DNA from: an uncultured Lachnospiraceae bacterium
GTDB lineage: Bacteria; Bacillota; Clostridia; Lachnospirales; Lachnospiraceae
Length of the DNA stretch: 16,458 nt
Reading direction: 5' to 3'
NCBI GenBank assembly: GCA_910583615.1
Contig: CAJTXP010000066.1
Span: 1-16,458 of the forward strand
Under the pieces are notes generated by a model. The model worked only from the letters and a program-made list of their open reading frames with translations, was not told the DNA's origin and searched no databases. A program made the translations under genes and the position numbers. Shown here one piece after another: positions 1 through 6,362 of the stretch; positions within the stretch are counted from its first letter, which is position 1; each line of letters begins with the position of its first letter.

Positions 1-55
1 TTTGCTGGCGGTATAGATGATGCTATATTTACCAACCCATTTTTTGACTAACACC
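1..55. mobile_element. Possible end of an inserted element (edge fragment)
   Basis: Seen: the homology of the ATP-grasp gene stops exactly at base 56, and the next 55 bases do not fit that family. Read on the plus strand they are open from the window edge and give FAGGIDDAIFTNPFFD followed by TAA at 49-51, four bases before the junction. The tail ttttttgactaacacc resembles the kind of terminal sequence seen at insertion sequence ends, with a transposase stop close to the tip. Inference: this is the right end of an insertion element that broke the ATP-grasp gene. Its family cannot be named from 55 bases, and no target-site duplication can be checked. A recombination junction or assembly misjoin would look the same. 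Confidence 0.3.
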
Positions 56-388
56 ATGGGAATAAACGCCTCCGGGCGGACAGATCCCTTCGCACTGGGC
101 CAGATACCCGCTGGACGTGTAGACAAAGTCCTCCGGAACGATCCCGTCCCGTATGATCTGCTTTTCTCCGTAGATGTCTTTCAGATAGAGGTTCAGCGCA
201 TCCACCCGCTGAATCAGTCCAGCCTCCAGCATCTGAAATTCTTTCTTTGTGATGATCCTCGGAATCACGTCAAAGGGAAACAGCTGCTCCCGAAACGTAT
301 TATTTTTATAAATGCCGAATTTTACGCCGTATCCTGCCAGCTGTTCATTAATCTCACCTTCGCAGGCATATAAATCTTTTTCGTACAT
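29..388 (-). pseudogene. N-terminal fragment of a circularly permuted type 2 ATP-grasp protein
   Basis: The 119-residue product starts with a clear AGGAGG site seven bases upstream. It matches the start of the COG2308/DUF404-407 family of circularly permuted ATP-grasp proteins. Recognisable blocks are FREQLFPFDVIPRII (residues about 32-46), the LEAGLIQRVDALNLYLKDIY stretch (about 54-73), and DGIVPEDFVYTSSGY leading to CPPGGVYSH (about 81-111). Full-length members are roughly 470 residues and continue after GVY-x-H with a segment like ISGIDLV and then the ATP-grasp core. Here the sequence departs right after the His codon (56-58) and meets a stop at 29-31. The ATP-binding core is absent, so this is most likely a broken gene. 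Intact members usually sit with alpha-E (COG2307) and transglutaminase-like genes in a presumed peptide-ligation operon; those would lie off the left edge. The family assignment is firm; the cause of truncation is inferred. Confidence 0.75.
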
Positions 389-480
389 CCCGTCCTCCTG
401 TCAGGGTTCTTCTTCTGTGTTGATAAGCATAAAAAGAGGGCGACCTGCAGCTGCCCAGCCGCATGACCGCCCCATTGCGC

Positions 481-514
481 AAAAAAAGGTCTACTCCCAA
501 TCGGGAATAAACCT
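481..514 (-). terminator. Hairpin plus T-run: leader attenuator or intrinsic terminator
   Basis: On the minus strand AGGTTTATTCCC, loop gatt, GGGAGTAGACCT form a 12-bp stem with two G-U pairs, followed by at least six T residues (481-486). This is a textbook intrinsic terminator. It lies about 12 bases after the predicted start site of the promoter at 533-561, so it would stop most transcripts before the ATP-grasp gene unless something relieves it. It would also catch read-through from the hydratase gene upstream. The same dyad could bind a repressor as DNA; I cannot tell which applies. Confidence 0.65.
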
Positions 515-532
515 CTTTGTTCATCAAAACGC

Positions 533-561
533 ATTTTATCCAATCTCACGATGTTTGTCAA
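533..561 (-). promoter_or_regulatory. Consensus sigma-A promoter for the ATP-grasp gene
   Basis: On the minus strand TTGACA (556-561) is followed after exactly 17 bases by TAAAAT (533-538). This is a near-perfect vegetative promoter. The predicted start site is near base 526, about 138 bases upstream of the ATP-grasp start codon, and the only gene in the right direction is that one. Confidence 0.7.
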
Positions 562-584
562 GACATTTCTTCGTCCCCCTGTGC

Positions 585-618
585 AATTCCGTCAGATCTT
601 GCGGAATCTGACGGAATT
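585..618. repeat. Perfect 13-bp inverted repeat downstream of the hydratase gene
   Basis: AATTCCGTCAGAT (585-597) and ATCTGACGGAATT (606-618) are perfect inverse copies around an 8-base loop. It lies 57 bases beyond the hydratase stop codon and just upstream of the -35 box at 556-561. There is no T-run on either strand, so it is a poor intrinsic terminator. It may protect the hydratase mRNA 3' end or be an operator for the promoter at 533-561. Confidence 0.6.
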
Positions 619-674
619 TCCATAAATTTTACTGAACAGGAAACAAACGCCTTCATTTTCTCAGATGGAATAAA

Positions 675-2960
675 CTACACGCGGTTATAGTTGATCAGGC
701 ATCCTTTCAGGATGATCTCCCGTTCGTCTGCGGTCATCTCACCCAGCTTCAGCGTGAATTCCTTCAGTCCGTCTTTTACTGCAAATGCCTTCACTTCTGA
801 TGCGCCTGTTTTTACCGCCTCCGTAATATCCGGAATGAACAGATAATCTCCGTTGGAAAACGGCAGTTCTCCTTCGTCAATCAGAAACGGCAGCATGCCC
901 CAGTTGATCAGATTGGAACGATAGCGTTTGGTAGCGTATCCGTTTGCAATATTCGCCCATCCGCCCAGCACTTTCTGGCAGGACGCCGCCTGCTCGCGGG
1001 CAGAACCGTCCCCGGGCTTCACTGCGAAGATCGTGCTTCCGACACCCACATTCGTCTTATCTACATCCGGATAAACCGCGTGAATGGCTTTAAATACCGG
1101 TTTCAGCTCCGGAACCGCTTCCGCCGGACAGCTTCCTGCCTCCACCGCTTTCTGAGCCGCCTGAATGGCTTTTGCCTTCCCTACATATTCCGGATCCTTT
1201 CTGGACAGGGTAAACTCTGCCAGACCAAGCGGATTGGAACGATAGGACGAAGTCTCACCGGACGGAATCAGCTCATCGGTCGTCGTCACCGGATCGTGAA
1301 TCTCAGACACTACTTTCAGTATCATATACCGGGGAAGCGCACTCATGGCAGGCCAGTCTTTAATATTGGGCCCGAAATGGATCTCCACGTCCGGATCTGC
1401 CACGCCTTTGCTGTCAAAGACACGATTCTCATAAATCTGCCTGTCAAAGACATATTTGGGATTCCGATATTCCGTATCCATCTCCGTGGCCGCCGTCAAA
1501 TATCCTTTGTTTGCCGCTGTGGCCGCAATAGAACGGGCATCCATCAGGGCCACAGACGCAATCTGTCCGTTCTGTAGTTTGGATCCTTCCCGGTTCGGGA
1601 AGTTTCTGGTGGAATGACGGATACTGAAGCCGTTATTGGACGGCGTATCCCCGGCGCCGAAGCACGGGCCGCAGAAAGCAGTTTTCAGCACGGCGCCCGT
1701 CTGCATCAGCATGGCTGCGGATCCGTTTTTCACCAGTTCCATATAGACCGGCATGGAAGCCGGATAAACGCTCAGCGTGAACTCATCGGACCCAATACTC
1801 TTTCCGTTCAGGATATCGGCCGCCGCGCAGATATTTTCAAAACCGCCACCCGCGCATCCTGCGATGATTCCCTGATCCACGTAAAGCCTTCCGTCCCGCA
1901 CTTTATTCCGGAGGGAGAACTCGGTCTGATCTCCAAGGCTTACCTTTGCGCGCGCCTCGCAGTCCTCCAGAATATCATAAAGATTCGCATTCAGCTCTTC
2001 AATCGTATAAGCGTTGCTTGGATGGAACGGCATGGCGATCATCGGCCTGATCTTTCCAAGATCCACCACGATCATGCCGTCATAATATGCCACGCTGCCG
2101 GGATTCAGCTCCTGATAATCTTCGCTTCTTCCGTGAATCTCATAGAACTCCCGAATCGCCTCATCCGTCTTCCAGATAGAGGACAGACAGGTAGTCTCCG
2201 TCGTCATGACATCAATCCCGATCCGGAAATCCGCGCTTAAGTTTGCCACGCCGTCTCCCATGAATTCCATGACCTTATTGTTCACATAGCCGCAGTCAAA
2301 TACCGCCTTTATAATCGCCAGCGCCACGTCCTGCGGACCGACTCCTCTGACCGGCGCCCCTGTCAGGTACACGCCGACCACTCCCGGCATGGGAATATCA
2401 TAGGTCTGATTCAAGAGCTGCTTCACCAGCTCCGGTCCGCCCTCTCCCATGGCCATGGTTCCAAGAGCGCCGTAGCGGGTATGGCTGTCCGAGCCAAGGA
2501 TCATCCTGCCTCCGCCTGCCAGCATCTCCCTTGCATACTGATGGATCACCGCCTGATGCGGCGGTACATAGACCCCGCCGTATTTTTTTGCACAGGTCAG
2601 ACCAAACATATGATCGTCTTCATTGATCGTACCTCCTACTGCACACAGGCTGTTGTGACAGTTCGTCAGCACATACGGCATGGGAAATTTCGTAAGTCCT
2701 GACGCTCTCGCAGTCTGGATGATACCCACAAATGTAATATCATGGGAAGTCAGCTTATCAAACCGGATCTGAAGCTTCTCCATATTTCCCGATGTATTAT
2801 GTTCTTTTAAAATCCCATACGCAATGGTCTGCTTCTTCGCCTCCTCCTTCGAGGGAACTTCTGCCATCTTTCCTGACAGAACCGCAGCCGCCTCCGCCGT
2901 ATCCGGTACGATCTCTTTTCCGTTCAGAACATAGGCACCGCCATTATATAACTCAACCAT
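675..2960 (-). CDS. Aconitase-family hydratase (4Fe-4S), substrate unassigned
   Basis: The 761-residue protein belongs to the aconitase superfamily and resembles the uncharacterised hydratases typified by E. coli YbhJ. Family landmarks in order: GSDSHT (156-161); AGCAGGGFENI with Cys369 in place of the first cluster ligand; CGPCFG (430-435) giving the other two 4Fe-4S cysteines; RHSTRNFPNREG (448-459); TTTDELIPSG (559-568); and GDGSAREQAA (650-659) followed by YRSNLINWGMLPF (680-692) in the swivelling C-terminal domain. The SSR catalytic motif of true aconitases reads SAR here, so one substrate-contacting Ser is Ala. This suggests a different hydroxyacid substrate. The start at 2960 was chosen because GGAGG lies seven bases upstream. 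A longer open frame to 3290 runs through the promoter and a palindrome. The gene has its own promoter and seems monocistronic. Cytoplasmic. Fold certain; reaction not. Confidence 0.88.
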   Translation of the reverse strand: MVELYNGGAYVLNGKEIVPDTAEAAAVLSGKMAEVPSKEEAKKQTIAYGILKEHNTSGNMEKLQIRFDKLTSHDITFVGIIQTARASGLTKFPMPYVLTNCHNSLCAVGGTINEDDHMFGLTCAKKYGGVYVPPHQAVIHQYAREMLAGGGRMILGSDSHTRYGALGTMAMGEGGPELVKQLLNQTYDIPMPGVVGVYLTGAPVRGVGPQDVALAIIKAVFDCGYVNNKVMEFMGDGVANLSADFRIGIDVMTTETTCLSSIWKTDEAIREFYEIHGRSEDYQELNPGSVAYYDGMIVVDLGKIRPMIAMPFHPSNAYTIEELNANLYDILEDCEARAKVSLGDQTEFSLRNKVRDGRLYVDQGIIAGCAGGGFENICAAADILNGKSIGSDEFTLSVYPASMPVYMELVKNGSAAMLMQTGAVLKTAFCGPCFGAGDTPSNNGFSIRHSTRNFPNREGSKLQNGQIASVALMDARSIAATAANKGYLTAATEMDTEYRNPKYVFDRQIYENRVFDSKGVADPDVEIHFGPNIKDWPAMSALPRYMILKVVSEIHDPVTTTDELIPSGETSSYRSNPLGLAEFTLSRKDPEYVGKAKAIQAAQKAVEAGSCPAEAVPELKPVFKAIHAVYPDVDKTNVGVGSTIFAVKPGDGSAREQAASCQKVLGGWANIANGYATKRYRSNLINWGMLPFLIDEGELPFSNGDYLFIPDITEAVKTGASEVKAFAVKDGLKEFTLKLGEMTADEREIILKGCLINYNRV

Positions 2961-2977
2961 AGACACCTCCAAAATAT

Positions 2978-2998
2978 CGGGCGCCATCGCAGCGCCCG
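2978..2998 (-). other. GC-rich leader hairpin before the hydratase ribosome binding site
   Basis: CGGGCGC and GCGCCCG form a perfect 7-bp stem in the predicted 5' leader, ending about eight bases before the GGAGG site. It leaves the ribosome binding site free and may simply stabilise the mRNA 5' end. Confidence 0.4.
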
Positions 2999-3004
2999 TT
3001 TCTG

Positions 3005-3043
3005 ATTGTATACGATTATACAATTTTACCATATATTTTTCAA
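3005..3043 (-). promoter_or_regulatory. Hydratase promoter with overlapping 20-bp dyad operator
   Basis: On the minus strand TTGAAA (3038-3043), a 17-base spacer and TATAAT (3015-3020) form a near-consensus promoter. The start site would be near 3008 and the leader about 48 bases. A perfect dyad, ATTGTATAcgatTATACAAT (3005-3024), covers the -10 box and the start site. That position is classic for a repressor. The TTGTATAC/GTATACAA pattern is typical of GntR-family operators, but no such regulator is encoded in this window, so the binding protein is inferred. Confidence 0.65.
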
Positions 3044-3082
3044 TCTTTTTTCTGAACTTTTGCAGAAATTCTGTTACCAGAC

Positions 3083-3303
3083 AACTGTTCATGGAATGGG
3101 TGGCAGTCCTGCGCTCCGGACCTCTGTGATCTGCAGCGCTGTGTGGACTGGAACGGACAGCGGAGCCGTTTTGTCCGTCACAGGCGAACAGGCCTGTCCG
3201 AATGGGACGGACAAAACGGCTTCGGTGGCCGATCCACTCCATACGAGCGCAGATCACAGAGGCCCGGGGCGCAGACCGCTGCCCACCCACCCGTGGACAG
3301 TAA
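3083..3303. repeat. Large imperfect palindrome (MITE-like or terminator structure)
   Basis: This GC-rich stretch folds back on itself along nearly its whole length. Perfect paired blocks are 3165-3179 with 3206-3220 (15 bp), 3121-3134 with 3249-3262 (14 bp), 3180-3185 with 3192-3197 (6 bp at the tip), and about 3097-3106 with 3279-3289 (one bulge). The outermost bases, near ctgttcatgg and ccgtggacag, also pair roughly. It starts directly after the kinase stop codon and contains no credible gene. It has no T-run. It may be a degenerate miniature inverted-repeat element or an unusual transcription stop between the kinase and the hydratase. Confidence 0.7.
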
Positions 3304-5319
3304 CTATCCGATCTGATACTTCGGAAACCTCACGGTCACTTTAAACAGATCTCCATCCAGGTAAATTGTAAACGTTCCCTTCTGCAGCTGCGTCAGGTCC
3401 TTTGCTATGGACAGCCCCAGTCCGCTCCCTTCTGTACTGCGGGACTCGTCCCCTCTTGTAAAGCGCTCTGTCAGCTCCTCCGCCGTGATATTCAGCGGCT
3501 GCTCTGAGATATTTTTCATGGAAAATACTGCCTGCTCCCCCTCTTCTGCCAGATCCAGATACACCCTCGTGTAAGGCATGGCATACTTTTCCACATTCCG
3601 GTACAGGTTTTCAATCACTCTCCACAAACGTCTGCCGTCCGCCTCTACATACAGAGGATCATATGGATAATCGGCAATCAGCTTCAGCCCCCTTGCGTCA
3701 AAACGCTCCTCAAATTCTCCGCTGGTCTGCATCAGAAGTTCCTTCAGGTCGATCTTCTGCATATCCAGCGTCACATTTCCGGAGCTGGCACGGGATGCCT
3801 CCACCAGATCTTCCGTCAGCTGTTTCAGCCTCTGGGATTTCTGATCCAGAACCTGCAGGTATTCCCGGGCCTTCGGACTGTCGATCCTCTCTCTCTTCAT
3901 CAGATCCACATAGTTGATGATCGAAGTCAGCGGCGTCTTCAGGTCATGAGATACATTGGTGATCAAAGCCGCCTTCATTCGTTCGCTCTTCATCTGTTCC
4001 TGAAGCGCATTCTTAAGGCCGCTGCCCAGATGATTGACTGCCTCCGCCATCTGACGGTTGCCGGGAAACAGTCCCGCCTCCGCTACCGGAGCCGTCTGCT
4101 CTCCGTCCGCCAGACTCCTGACTCCTTCCAGCAGTTTCTGACGCTGGACGCCCTCCCGGATCAGCAGGAACAGGACAGCCAGCTTACAGATCACCAGAAG
4201 AAACACTGCAACGGCGCCCTTTCCCAACAGCTGCCACAAAAATGCCTGAAGCAGCTCATAACTTCCAAAAAGAATGCATACACGAACGGCCATGCCGGCA
4301 TGTGACATCATTTCCGCCAGAACTCCTCCTATGTATCCTGCAAGCTTCCAGAGCAGCCAGCACCCGGTCACGAACAGAATAAGCAGGCTGACTGCCATTT
4401 GGGCCATATGTTCCGATACCAGTTTCTCTGCATTCTCATAGGCCTGCTTCCCCCTGGCAAATGTATCCGTTACCGGAAATGATGTATCAATTCCCACATA
4501 GACCTGGTATTCTCCTGTCAGATGGACCCCGAGCTCCGTCAGAAGCGCATGCGTATTGTAAGAATAATATTCTCCGATATTTTTCTGCAGTACGCCGGCG
4601 GAACGGCTGTCAAAGGAGTAATAGCTTCCCATATTATAAAAACAGCTTTCCAGTTCCTCCTGACGCAGATCATTCTTCTGAAGCCCGGGCACGTTGGTGT
4701 ATACATTCCCGTTTCCAAGATCCCACAGTGCATAACGAACGTTCACCGCCTCAACGGACCAGCTTTTTTTCATCTGCTGATACTCTGCCACGTCCTTTCG
4801 GACTGCATCCAGCGCCTCCGATATCTGGCTGATGACAGCATTGTACTCTTCATCACATGCATTGGCATATTCCTGTATGCTCCCGTAAAAAAGCGGGCTG
4901 TACGGTTCCAGAAGCACGCCCTGCCGTACATTCGCCCCTTTCAGGCTCCACTGATACAGGTCCCCCAGACGATAGCAGATGCCTTCCTTTTTCTGTTCTT
5001 CCGGCATCATATCGTAAACCGTCCGGTCTTCCAGATAATCCCGGATCCGTATGATCCTGTCCGGATCATATTCCCCGTTCTGCTCCAGCCTGCTGCTTTG
5101 TGCCGCCGCAGCCACCGCGCCGTAAACAGCTTCTGCCGCCTGCTGTTCATACTCGGACGTCCCGGTCCATGAGCGGCCTTTCAGAATATCTCCCCATGTC
5201 TCCACGTGATATCCGCTCTGCCCCATTTTCATAATGCCGGCTGTCAGAACCGCCGCGCATACCAGATTCAGCAGAATCAAAAACAGTGAAAACAGTGTTT
5301 TGTATCCGTCTTTTTTCAT
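3304..5319 (-). CDS. Membrane sensor histidine kinase
   Basis: A 671-residue sensor kinase that should autophosphorylate and pass phosphate to the regulator encoded just upstream. Layout: TM1 (about 9-30), a large extracytoplasmic region (about 31-305) unlike any sensor domain I can name, three more hydrophobic segments (about 308-333, 343-365, 367-390), then HisKA with the phospho-acceptor His458 in NVSHDLKTPLTSI. The ATPase domain has an N-box (ENLYRN, 570-575) and a glycine box (GSGLGLSIAKDL, 631-642). The usual DxGxG box is replaced by MKNIS (601-605), a variant seen in a set of Firmicute kinases. The start at 5319 is preceded by AGGAGG five bases away, and its ATG overlaps the regulator's TGA as ATGA, so translation is likely coupled. 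The signal sensed is unknown. Confidence 0.9.
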   Translation of the reverse strand: MKKDGYKTLFSLFLILLNLVCAAVLTAGIMKMGQSGYHVETWGDILKGRSWTGTSEYEQQAAEAVYGAVAAAAQSSRLEQNGEYDPDRIIRIRDYLEDRTVYDMMPEEQKKEGICYRLGDLYQWSLKGANVRQGVLLEPYSPLFYGSIQEYANACDEEYNAVISQISEALDAVRKDVAEYQQMKKSWSVEAVNVRYALWDLGNGNVYTNVPGLQKNDLRQEELESCFYNMGSYYSFDSRSAGVLQKNIGEYYSYNTHALLTELGVHLTGEYQVYVGIDTSFPVTDTFARGKQAYENAEKLVSEHMAQMAVSLLILFVTGCWLLWKLAGYIGGVLAEMMSHAGMAVRVCILFGSYELLQAFLWQLLGKGAVAVFLLVICKLAVLFLLIREGVQRQKLLEGVRSLADGEQTAPVAEAGLFPGNRQMAEAVNHLGSGLKNALQEQMKSERMKAALITNVSHDLKTPLTSIINYVDLMKRERIDSPKAREYLQVLDQKSQRLKQLTEDLVEASRASSGNVTLDMQKIDLKELLMQTSGEFEERFDARGLKLIADYPYDPLYVEADGRRLWRVIENLYRNVEKYAMPYTRVYLDLAEEGEQAVFSMKNISEQPLNITAEELTERFTRGDESRSTEGSGLGLSIAKDLTQLQKGTFTIYLDGDLFKVTVRFPKYQIG

Positions 5320-6014
5320 AGAACCTCCTGCCTCTCGATCTTGTACCCCACTCCCCATACCACCTTTAAATATCTGGGATCTTTCGGATTGATTTCGATC
5401 TTCTCCCGGATATGGCGGATATGTACCGCCACTGTGTTATCCCCGCTGATCGCCTCCTCTTTCCAGATGCTCTCATAGATCTGAGCGATGGAAAATACCC
5501 GGCCCGGATTCTGAACCAGAAGAAGAAGGATCCGGTATTCGATCGGCGTCAGCCGCACCTGTTCCCCATCCACGGTCACTTCCTTACGCTCATCATCCAC
5601 GCACAGCCCGCCAATATGAAATACCGTCGGTTTCGTCCCCGTCATGGCTCCAAGCTGTGTATAGCGCCGGAGCAGAGAGCGCACTCTGGCTGTCAGTTCC
5701 AGCGGATTAAACGGCTTCGTAATGTAATCGTCTGCTCCGATATTCAGACCCAGGATCTTGTCCACATCTTCTGATTTGGCCGAAAGGAAGATAATCGGCA
5801 CACTGTTGTCCTCCCGGATCTTCATCGTCGCCCGGATACCGTCCAGACGCGGCATCATAATATCCAGAAGCAGCAGATGCACTTCATATTTATTCAGCAT
5901 CTCGATCGCCTCCTGGCCGTCGTAGGCTTTCAGAACCGTATACCCTTCCTGACTTAAGTAAATTTCGATCGCATCCACGATCGCATGGTCATCATCGCAT
6001 ACCAGTATATTCAT
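5316..6014 (-). CDS. OmpR/PhoB-family response regulator
   Basis: A 232-residue DNA-binding response regulator. The receiver domain (1-115) shows the acidic pocket DDD at 7-9, phospho-acceptor Asp51 in LLLLDIMMPRLDG, the switch residue Ser78 and Lys100 in ITKPFNPLEL. The winged-helix output domain (about 130-230) has the typical RLTPIEYRILLLL and HIRHIREKI helices and ends with the VWGVGYKIE wing. The start at 6014 puts the beta-1 strand MNILVCDDD at the N-terminus, with AGGAG about ten bases upstream. An in-frame ATG at 6047 falls inside a repeat and would add only MRNLNRRKIK. It is the first gene of a two-gene operon with the kinase, and its promoter is probably at 6237-6265. Confidence 0.93.
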   Translation of the reverse strand: MNILVCDDDHAIVDAIEIYLSQEGYTVLKAYDGQEAIEMLNKYEVHLLLLDIMMPRLDGIRATMKIREDNSVPIIFLSAKSEDVDKILGLNIGADDYITKPFNPLELTARVRSLLRRYTQLGAMTGTKPTVFHIGGLCVDDERKEVTVDGEQVRLTPIEYRILLLLVQNPGRVFSIAQIYESIWKEEAISGDNTVAVHIRHIREKIEINPKDPRYLKVVWGVGYKIERQEVL

Positions 6015-6033
6015 CTTTATTTTTCTCCTATTT

Positions 6034-6089
6034 AAGTTCCGCATCTGTTCCGTGAATCTCCCCTGCTCTGGAAGCATTTCCGGCCGCTC
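6034..6089. repeat. 56-bp direct repeat, copy 1
   Basis: Identical base for base to 6140-6195, with a 106-bp period. It begins three bases from the response regulator's Shine-Dalgarno site. It lies in the predicted untranslated leader of the two-component operon. Confidence 0.9.
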
Positions 6090-6139
6090 CTGCGTCCTGA
6101 AATCCTTCCGGACATTCCCGGCACAGATGCTGTTTTCCC

Positions 6140-6195
6140 AAGTTCCGCATCTGTTCCGTGAATCTCCCCTGCTCTGGAAGCATTTCCGGCCGCTC
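6140..6195. repeat. 56-bp direct repeat, copy 2
   Basis: Exact copy of 6034-6089. The bases after each copy also resemble each other (cacagatgctgtt and gacagatgctgtt), and a third partial start, agttccgcatctg, sits at 6218-6230. This points to tandem duplication of a unit of about 80-106 bp. The perfect identity suggests it is recent or kept identical. Confidence 0.9.
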
Positions 6196-6236
6196 TCAGA
6201 CAGATGCTGTTATCCTGAGTTCCGCATCTGTATACA

Positions 6237-6283
6237 GTTATAACATGTGATTATTAAGATGGCAGACACAAAATTATTAAGAT
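6237..6283 (-). promoter_or_regulatory. Putative two-component operon promoter with direct repeats
   Basis: On the minus strand CTGCCA (6260-6265), 17 bases and TATAAC (6237-6242) make a weak promoter. The 11-mer ATCTTAATAAT occurs twice, at 6273-6283 and 6250-6260, 23 bases apart (about two helical turns). Direct repeats in this position are what OmpR-family regulators usually bind, so autoregulation is plausible. A 10-bp palindrome, CTGTATACAG (6228-6237), lies at the start-site side. The leader would be about 215 bases and contains the 56-bp repeats. Confidence 0.4.
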
Positions 6284-6300
6284 TCTTTTAAATCGGCAAA

Positions 6301-6346
6301 ATGCCTGCGGCCCATCCTTTTTACAGGTTCCACGGACCACAGGCAT
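6301..6346 (-). terminator. Probable terminator after the aminopeptidase gene
   Basis: On the minus strand ATGCCTGTGGTCC pairs with GGGCCGCAGGCAT (13 bp including G-U pairs) around a loop of about 20 bases, followed by TTTTGCCGATTT. The T-run is short, so efficiency is uncertain. It lies 17 bases past the aminopeptidase stop codon, which is the expected place. Confidence 0.5.
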
Positions 6347-6362
6347 CACTGATACCCACAGA

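Noticed and set aside
2961..3290. N-terminal extension of the hydratase by 110 residues to an ATG at 3290
   Set aside because: It crosses the promoter and the palindrome, has no ribosome site and shows no family similarity. The start at 2960 has GGAGG at good spacing.
6015..6077. Longer response regulator starting at 6077 or 6047
   Set aside because: These starts lie inside the direct repeat and add residues before the conserved first strand of the receiver domain.
6034..6230. CRISPR array
   Set aside because: Only two full repeats of 56 bp with unlike spacing, no array pattern and no cas genes.
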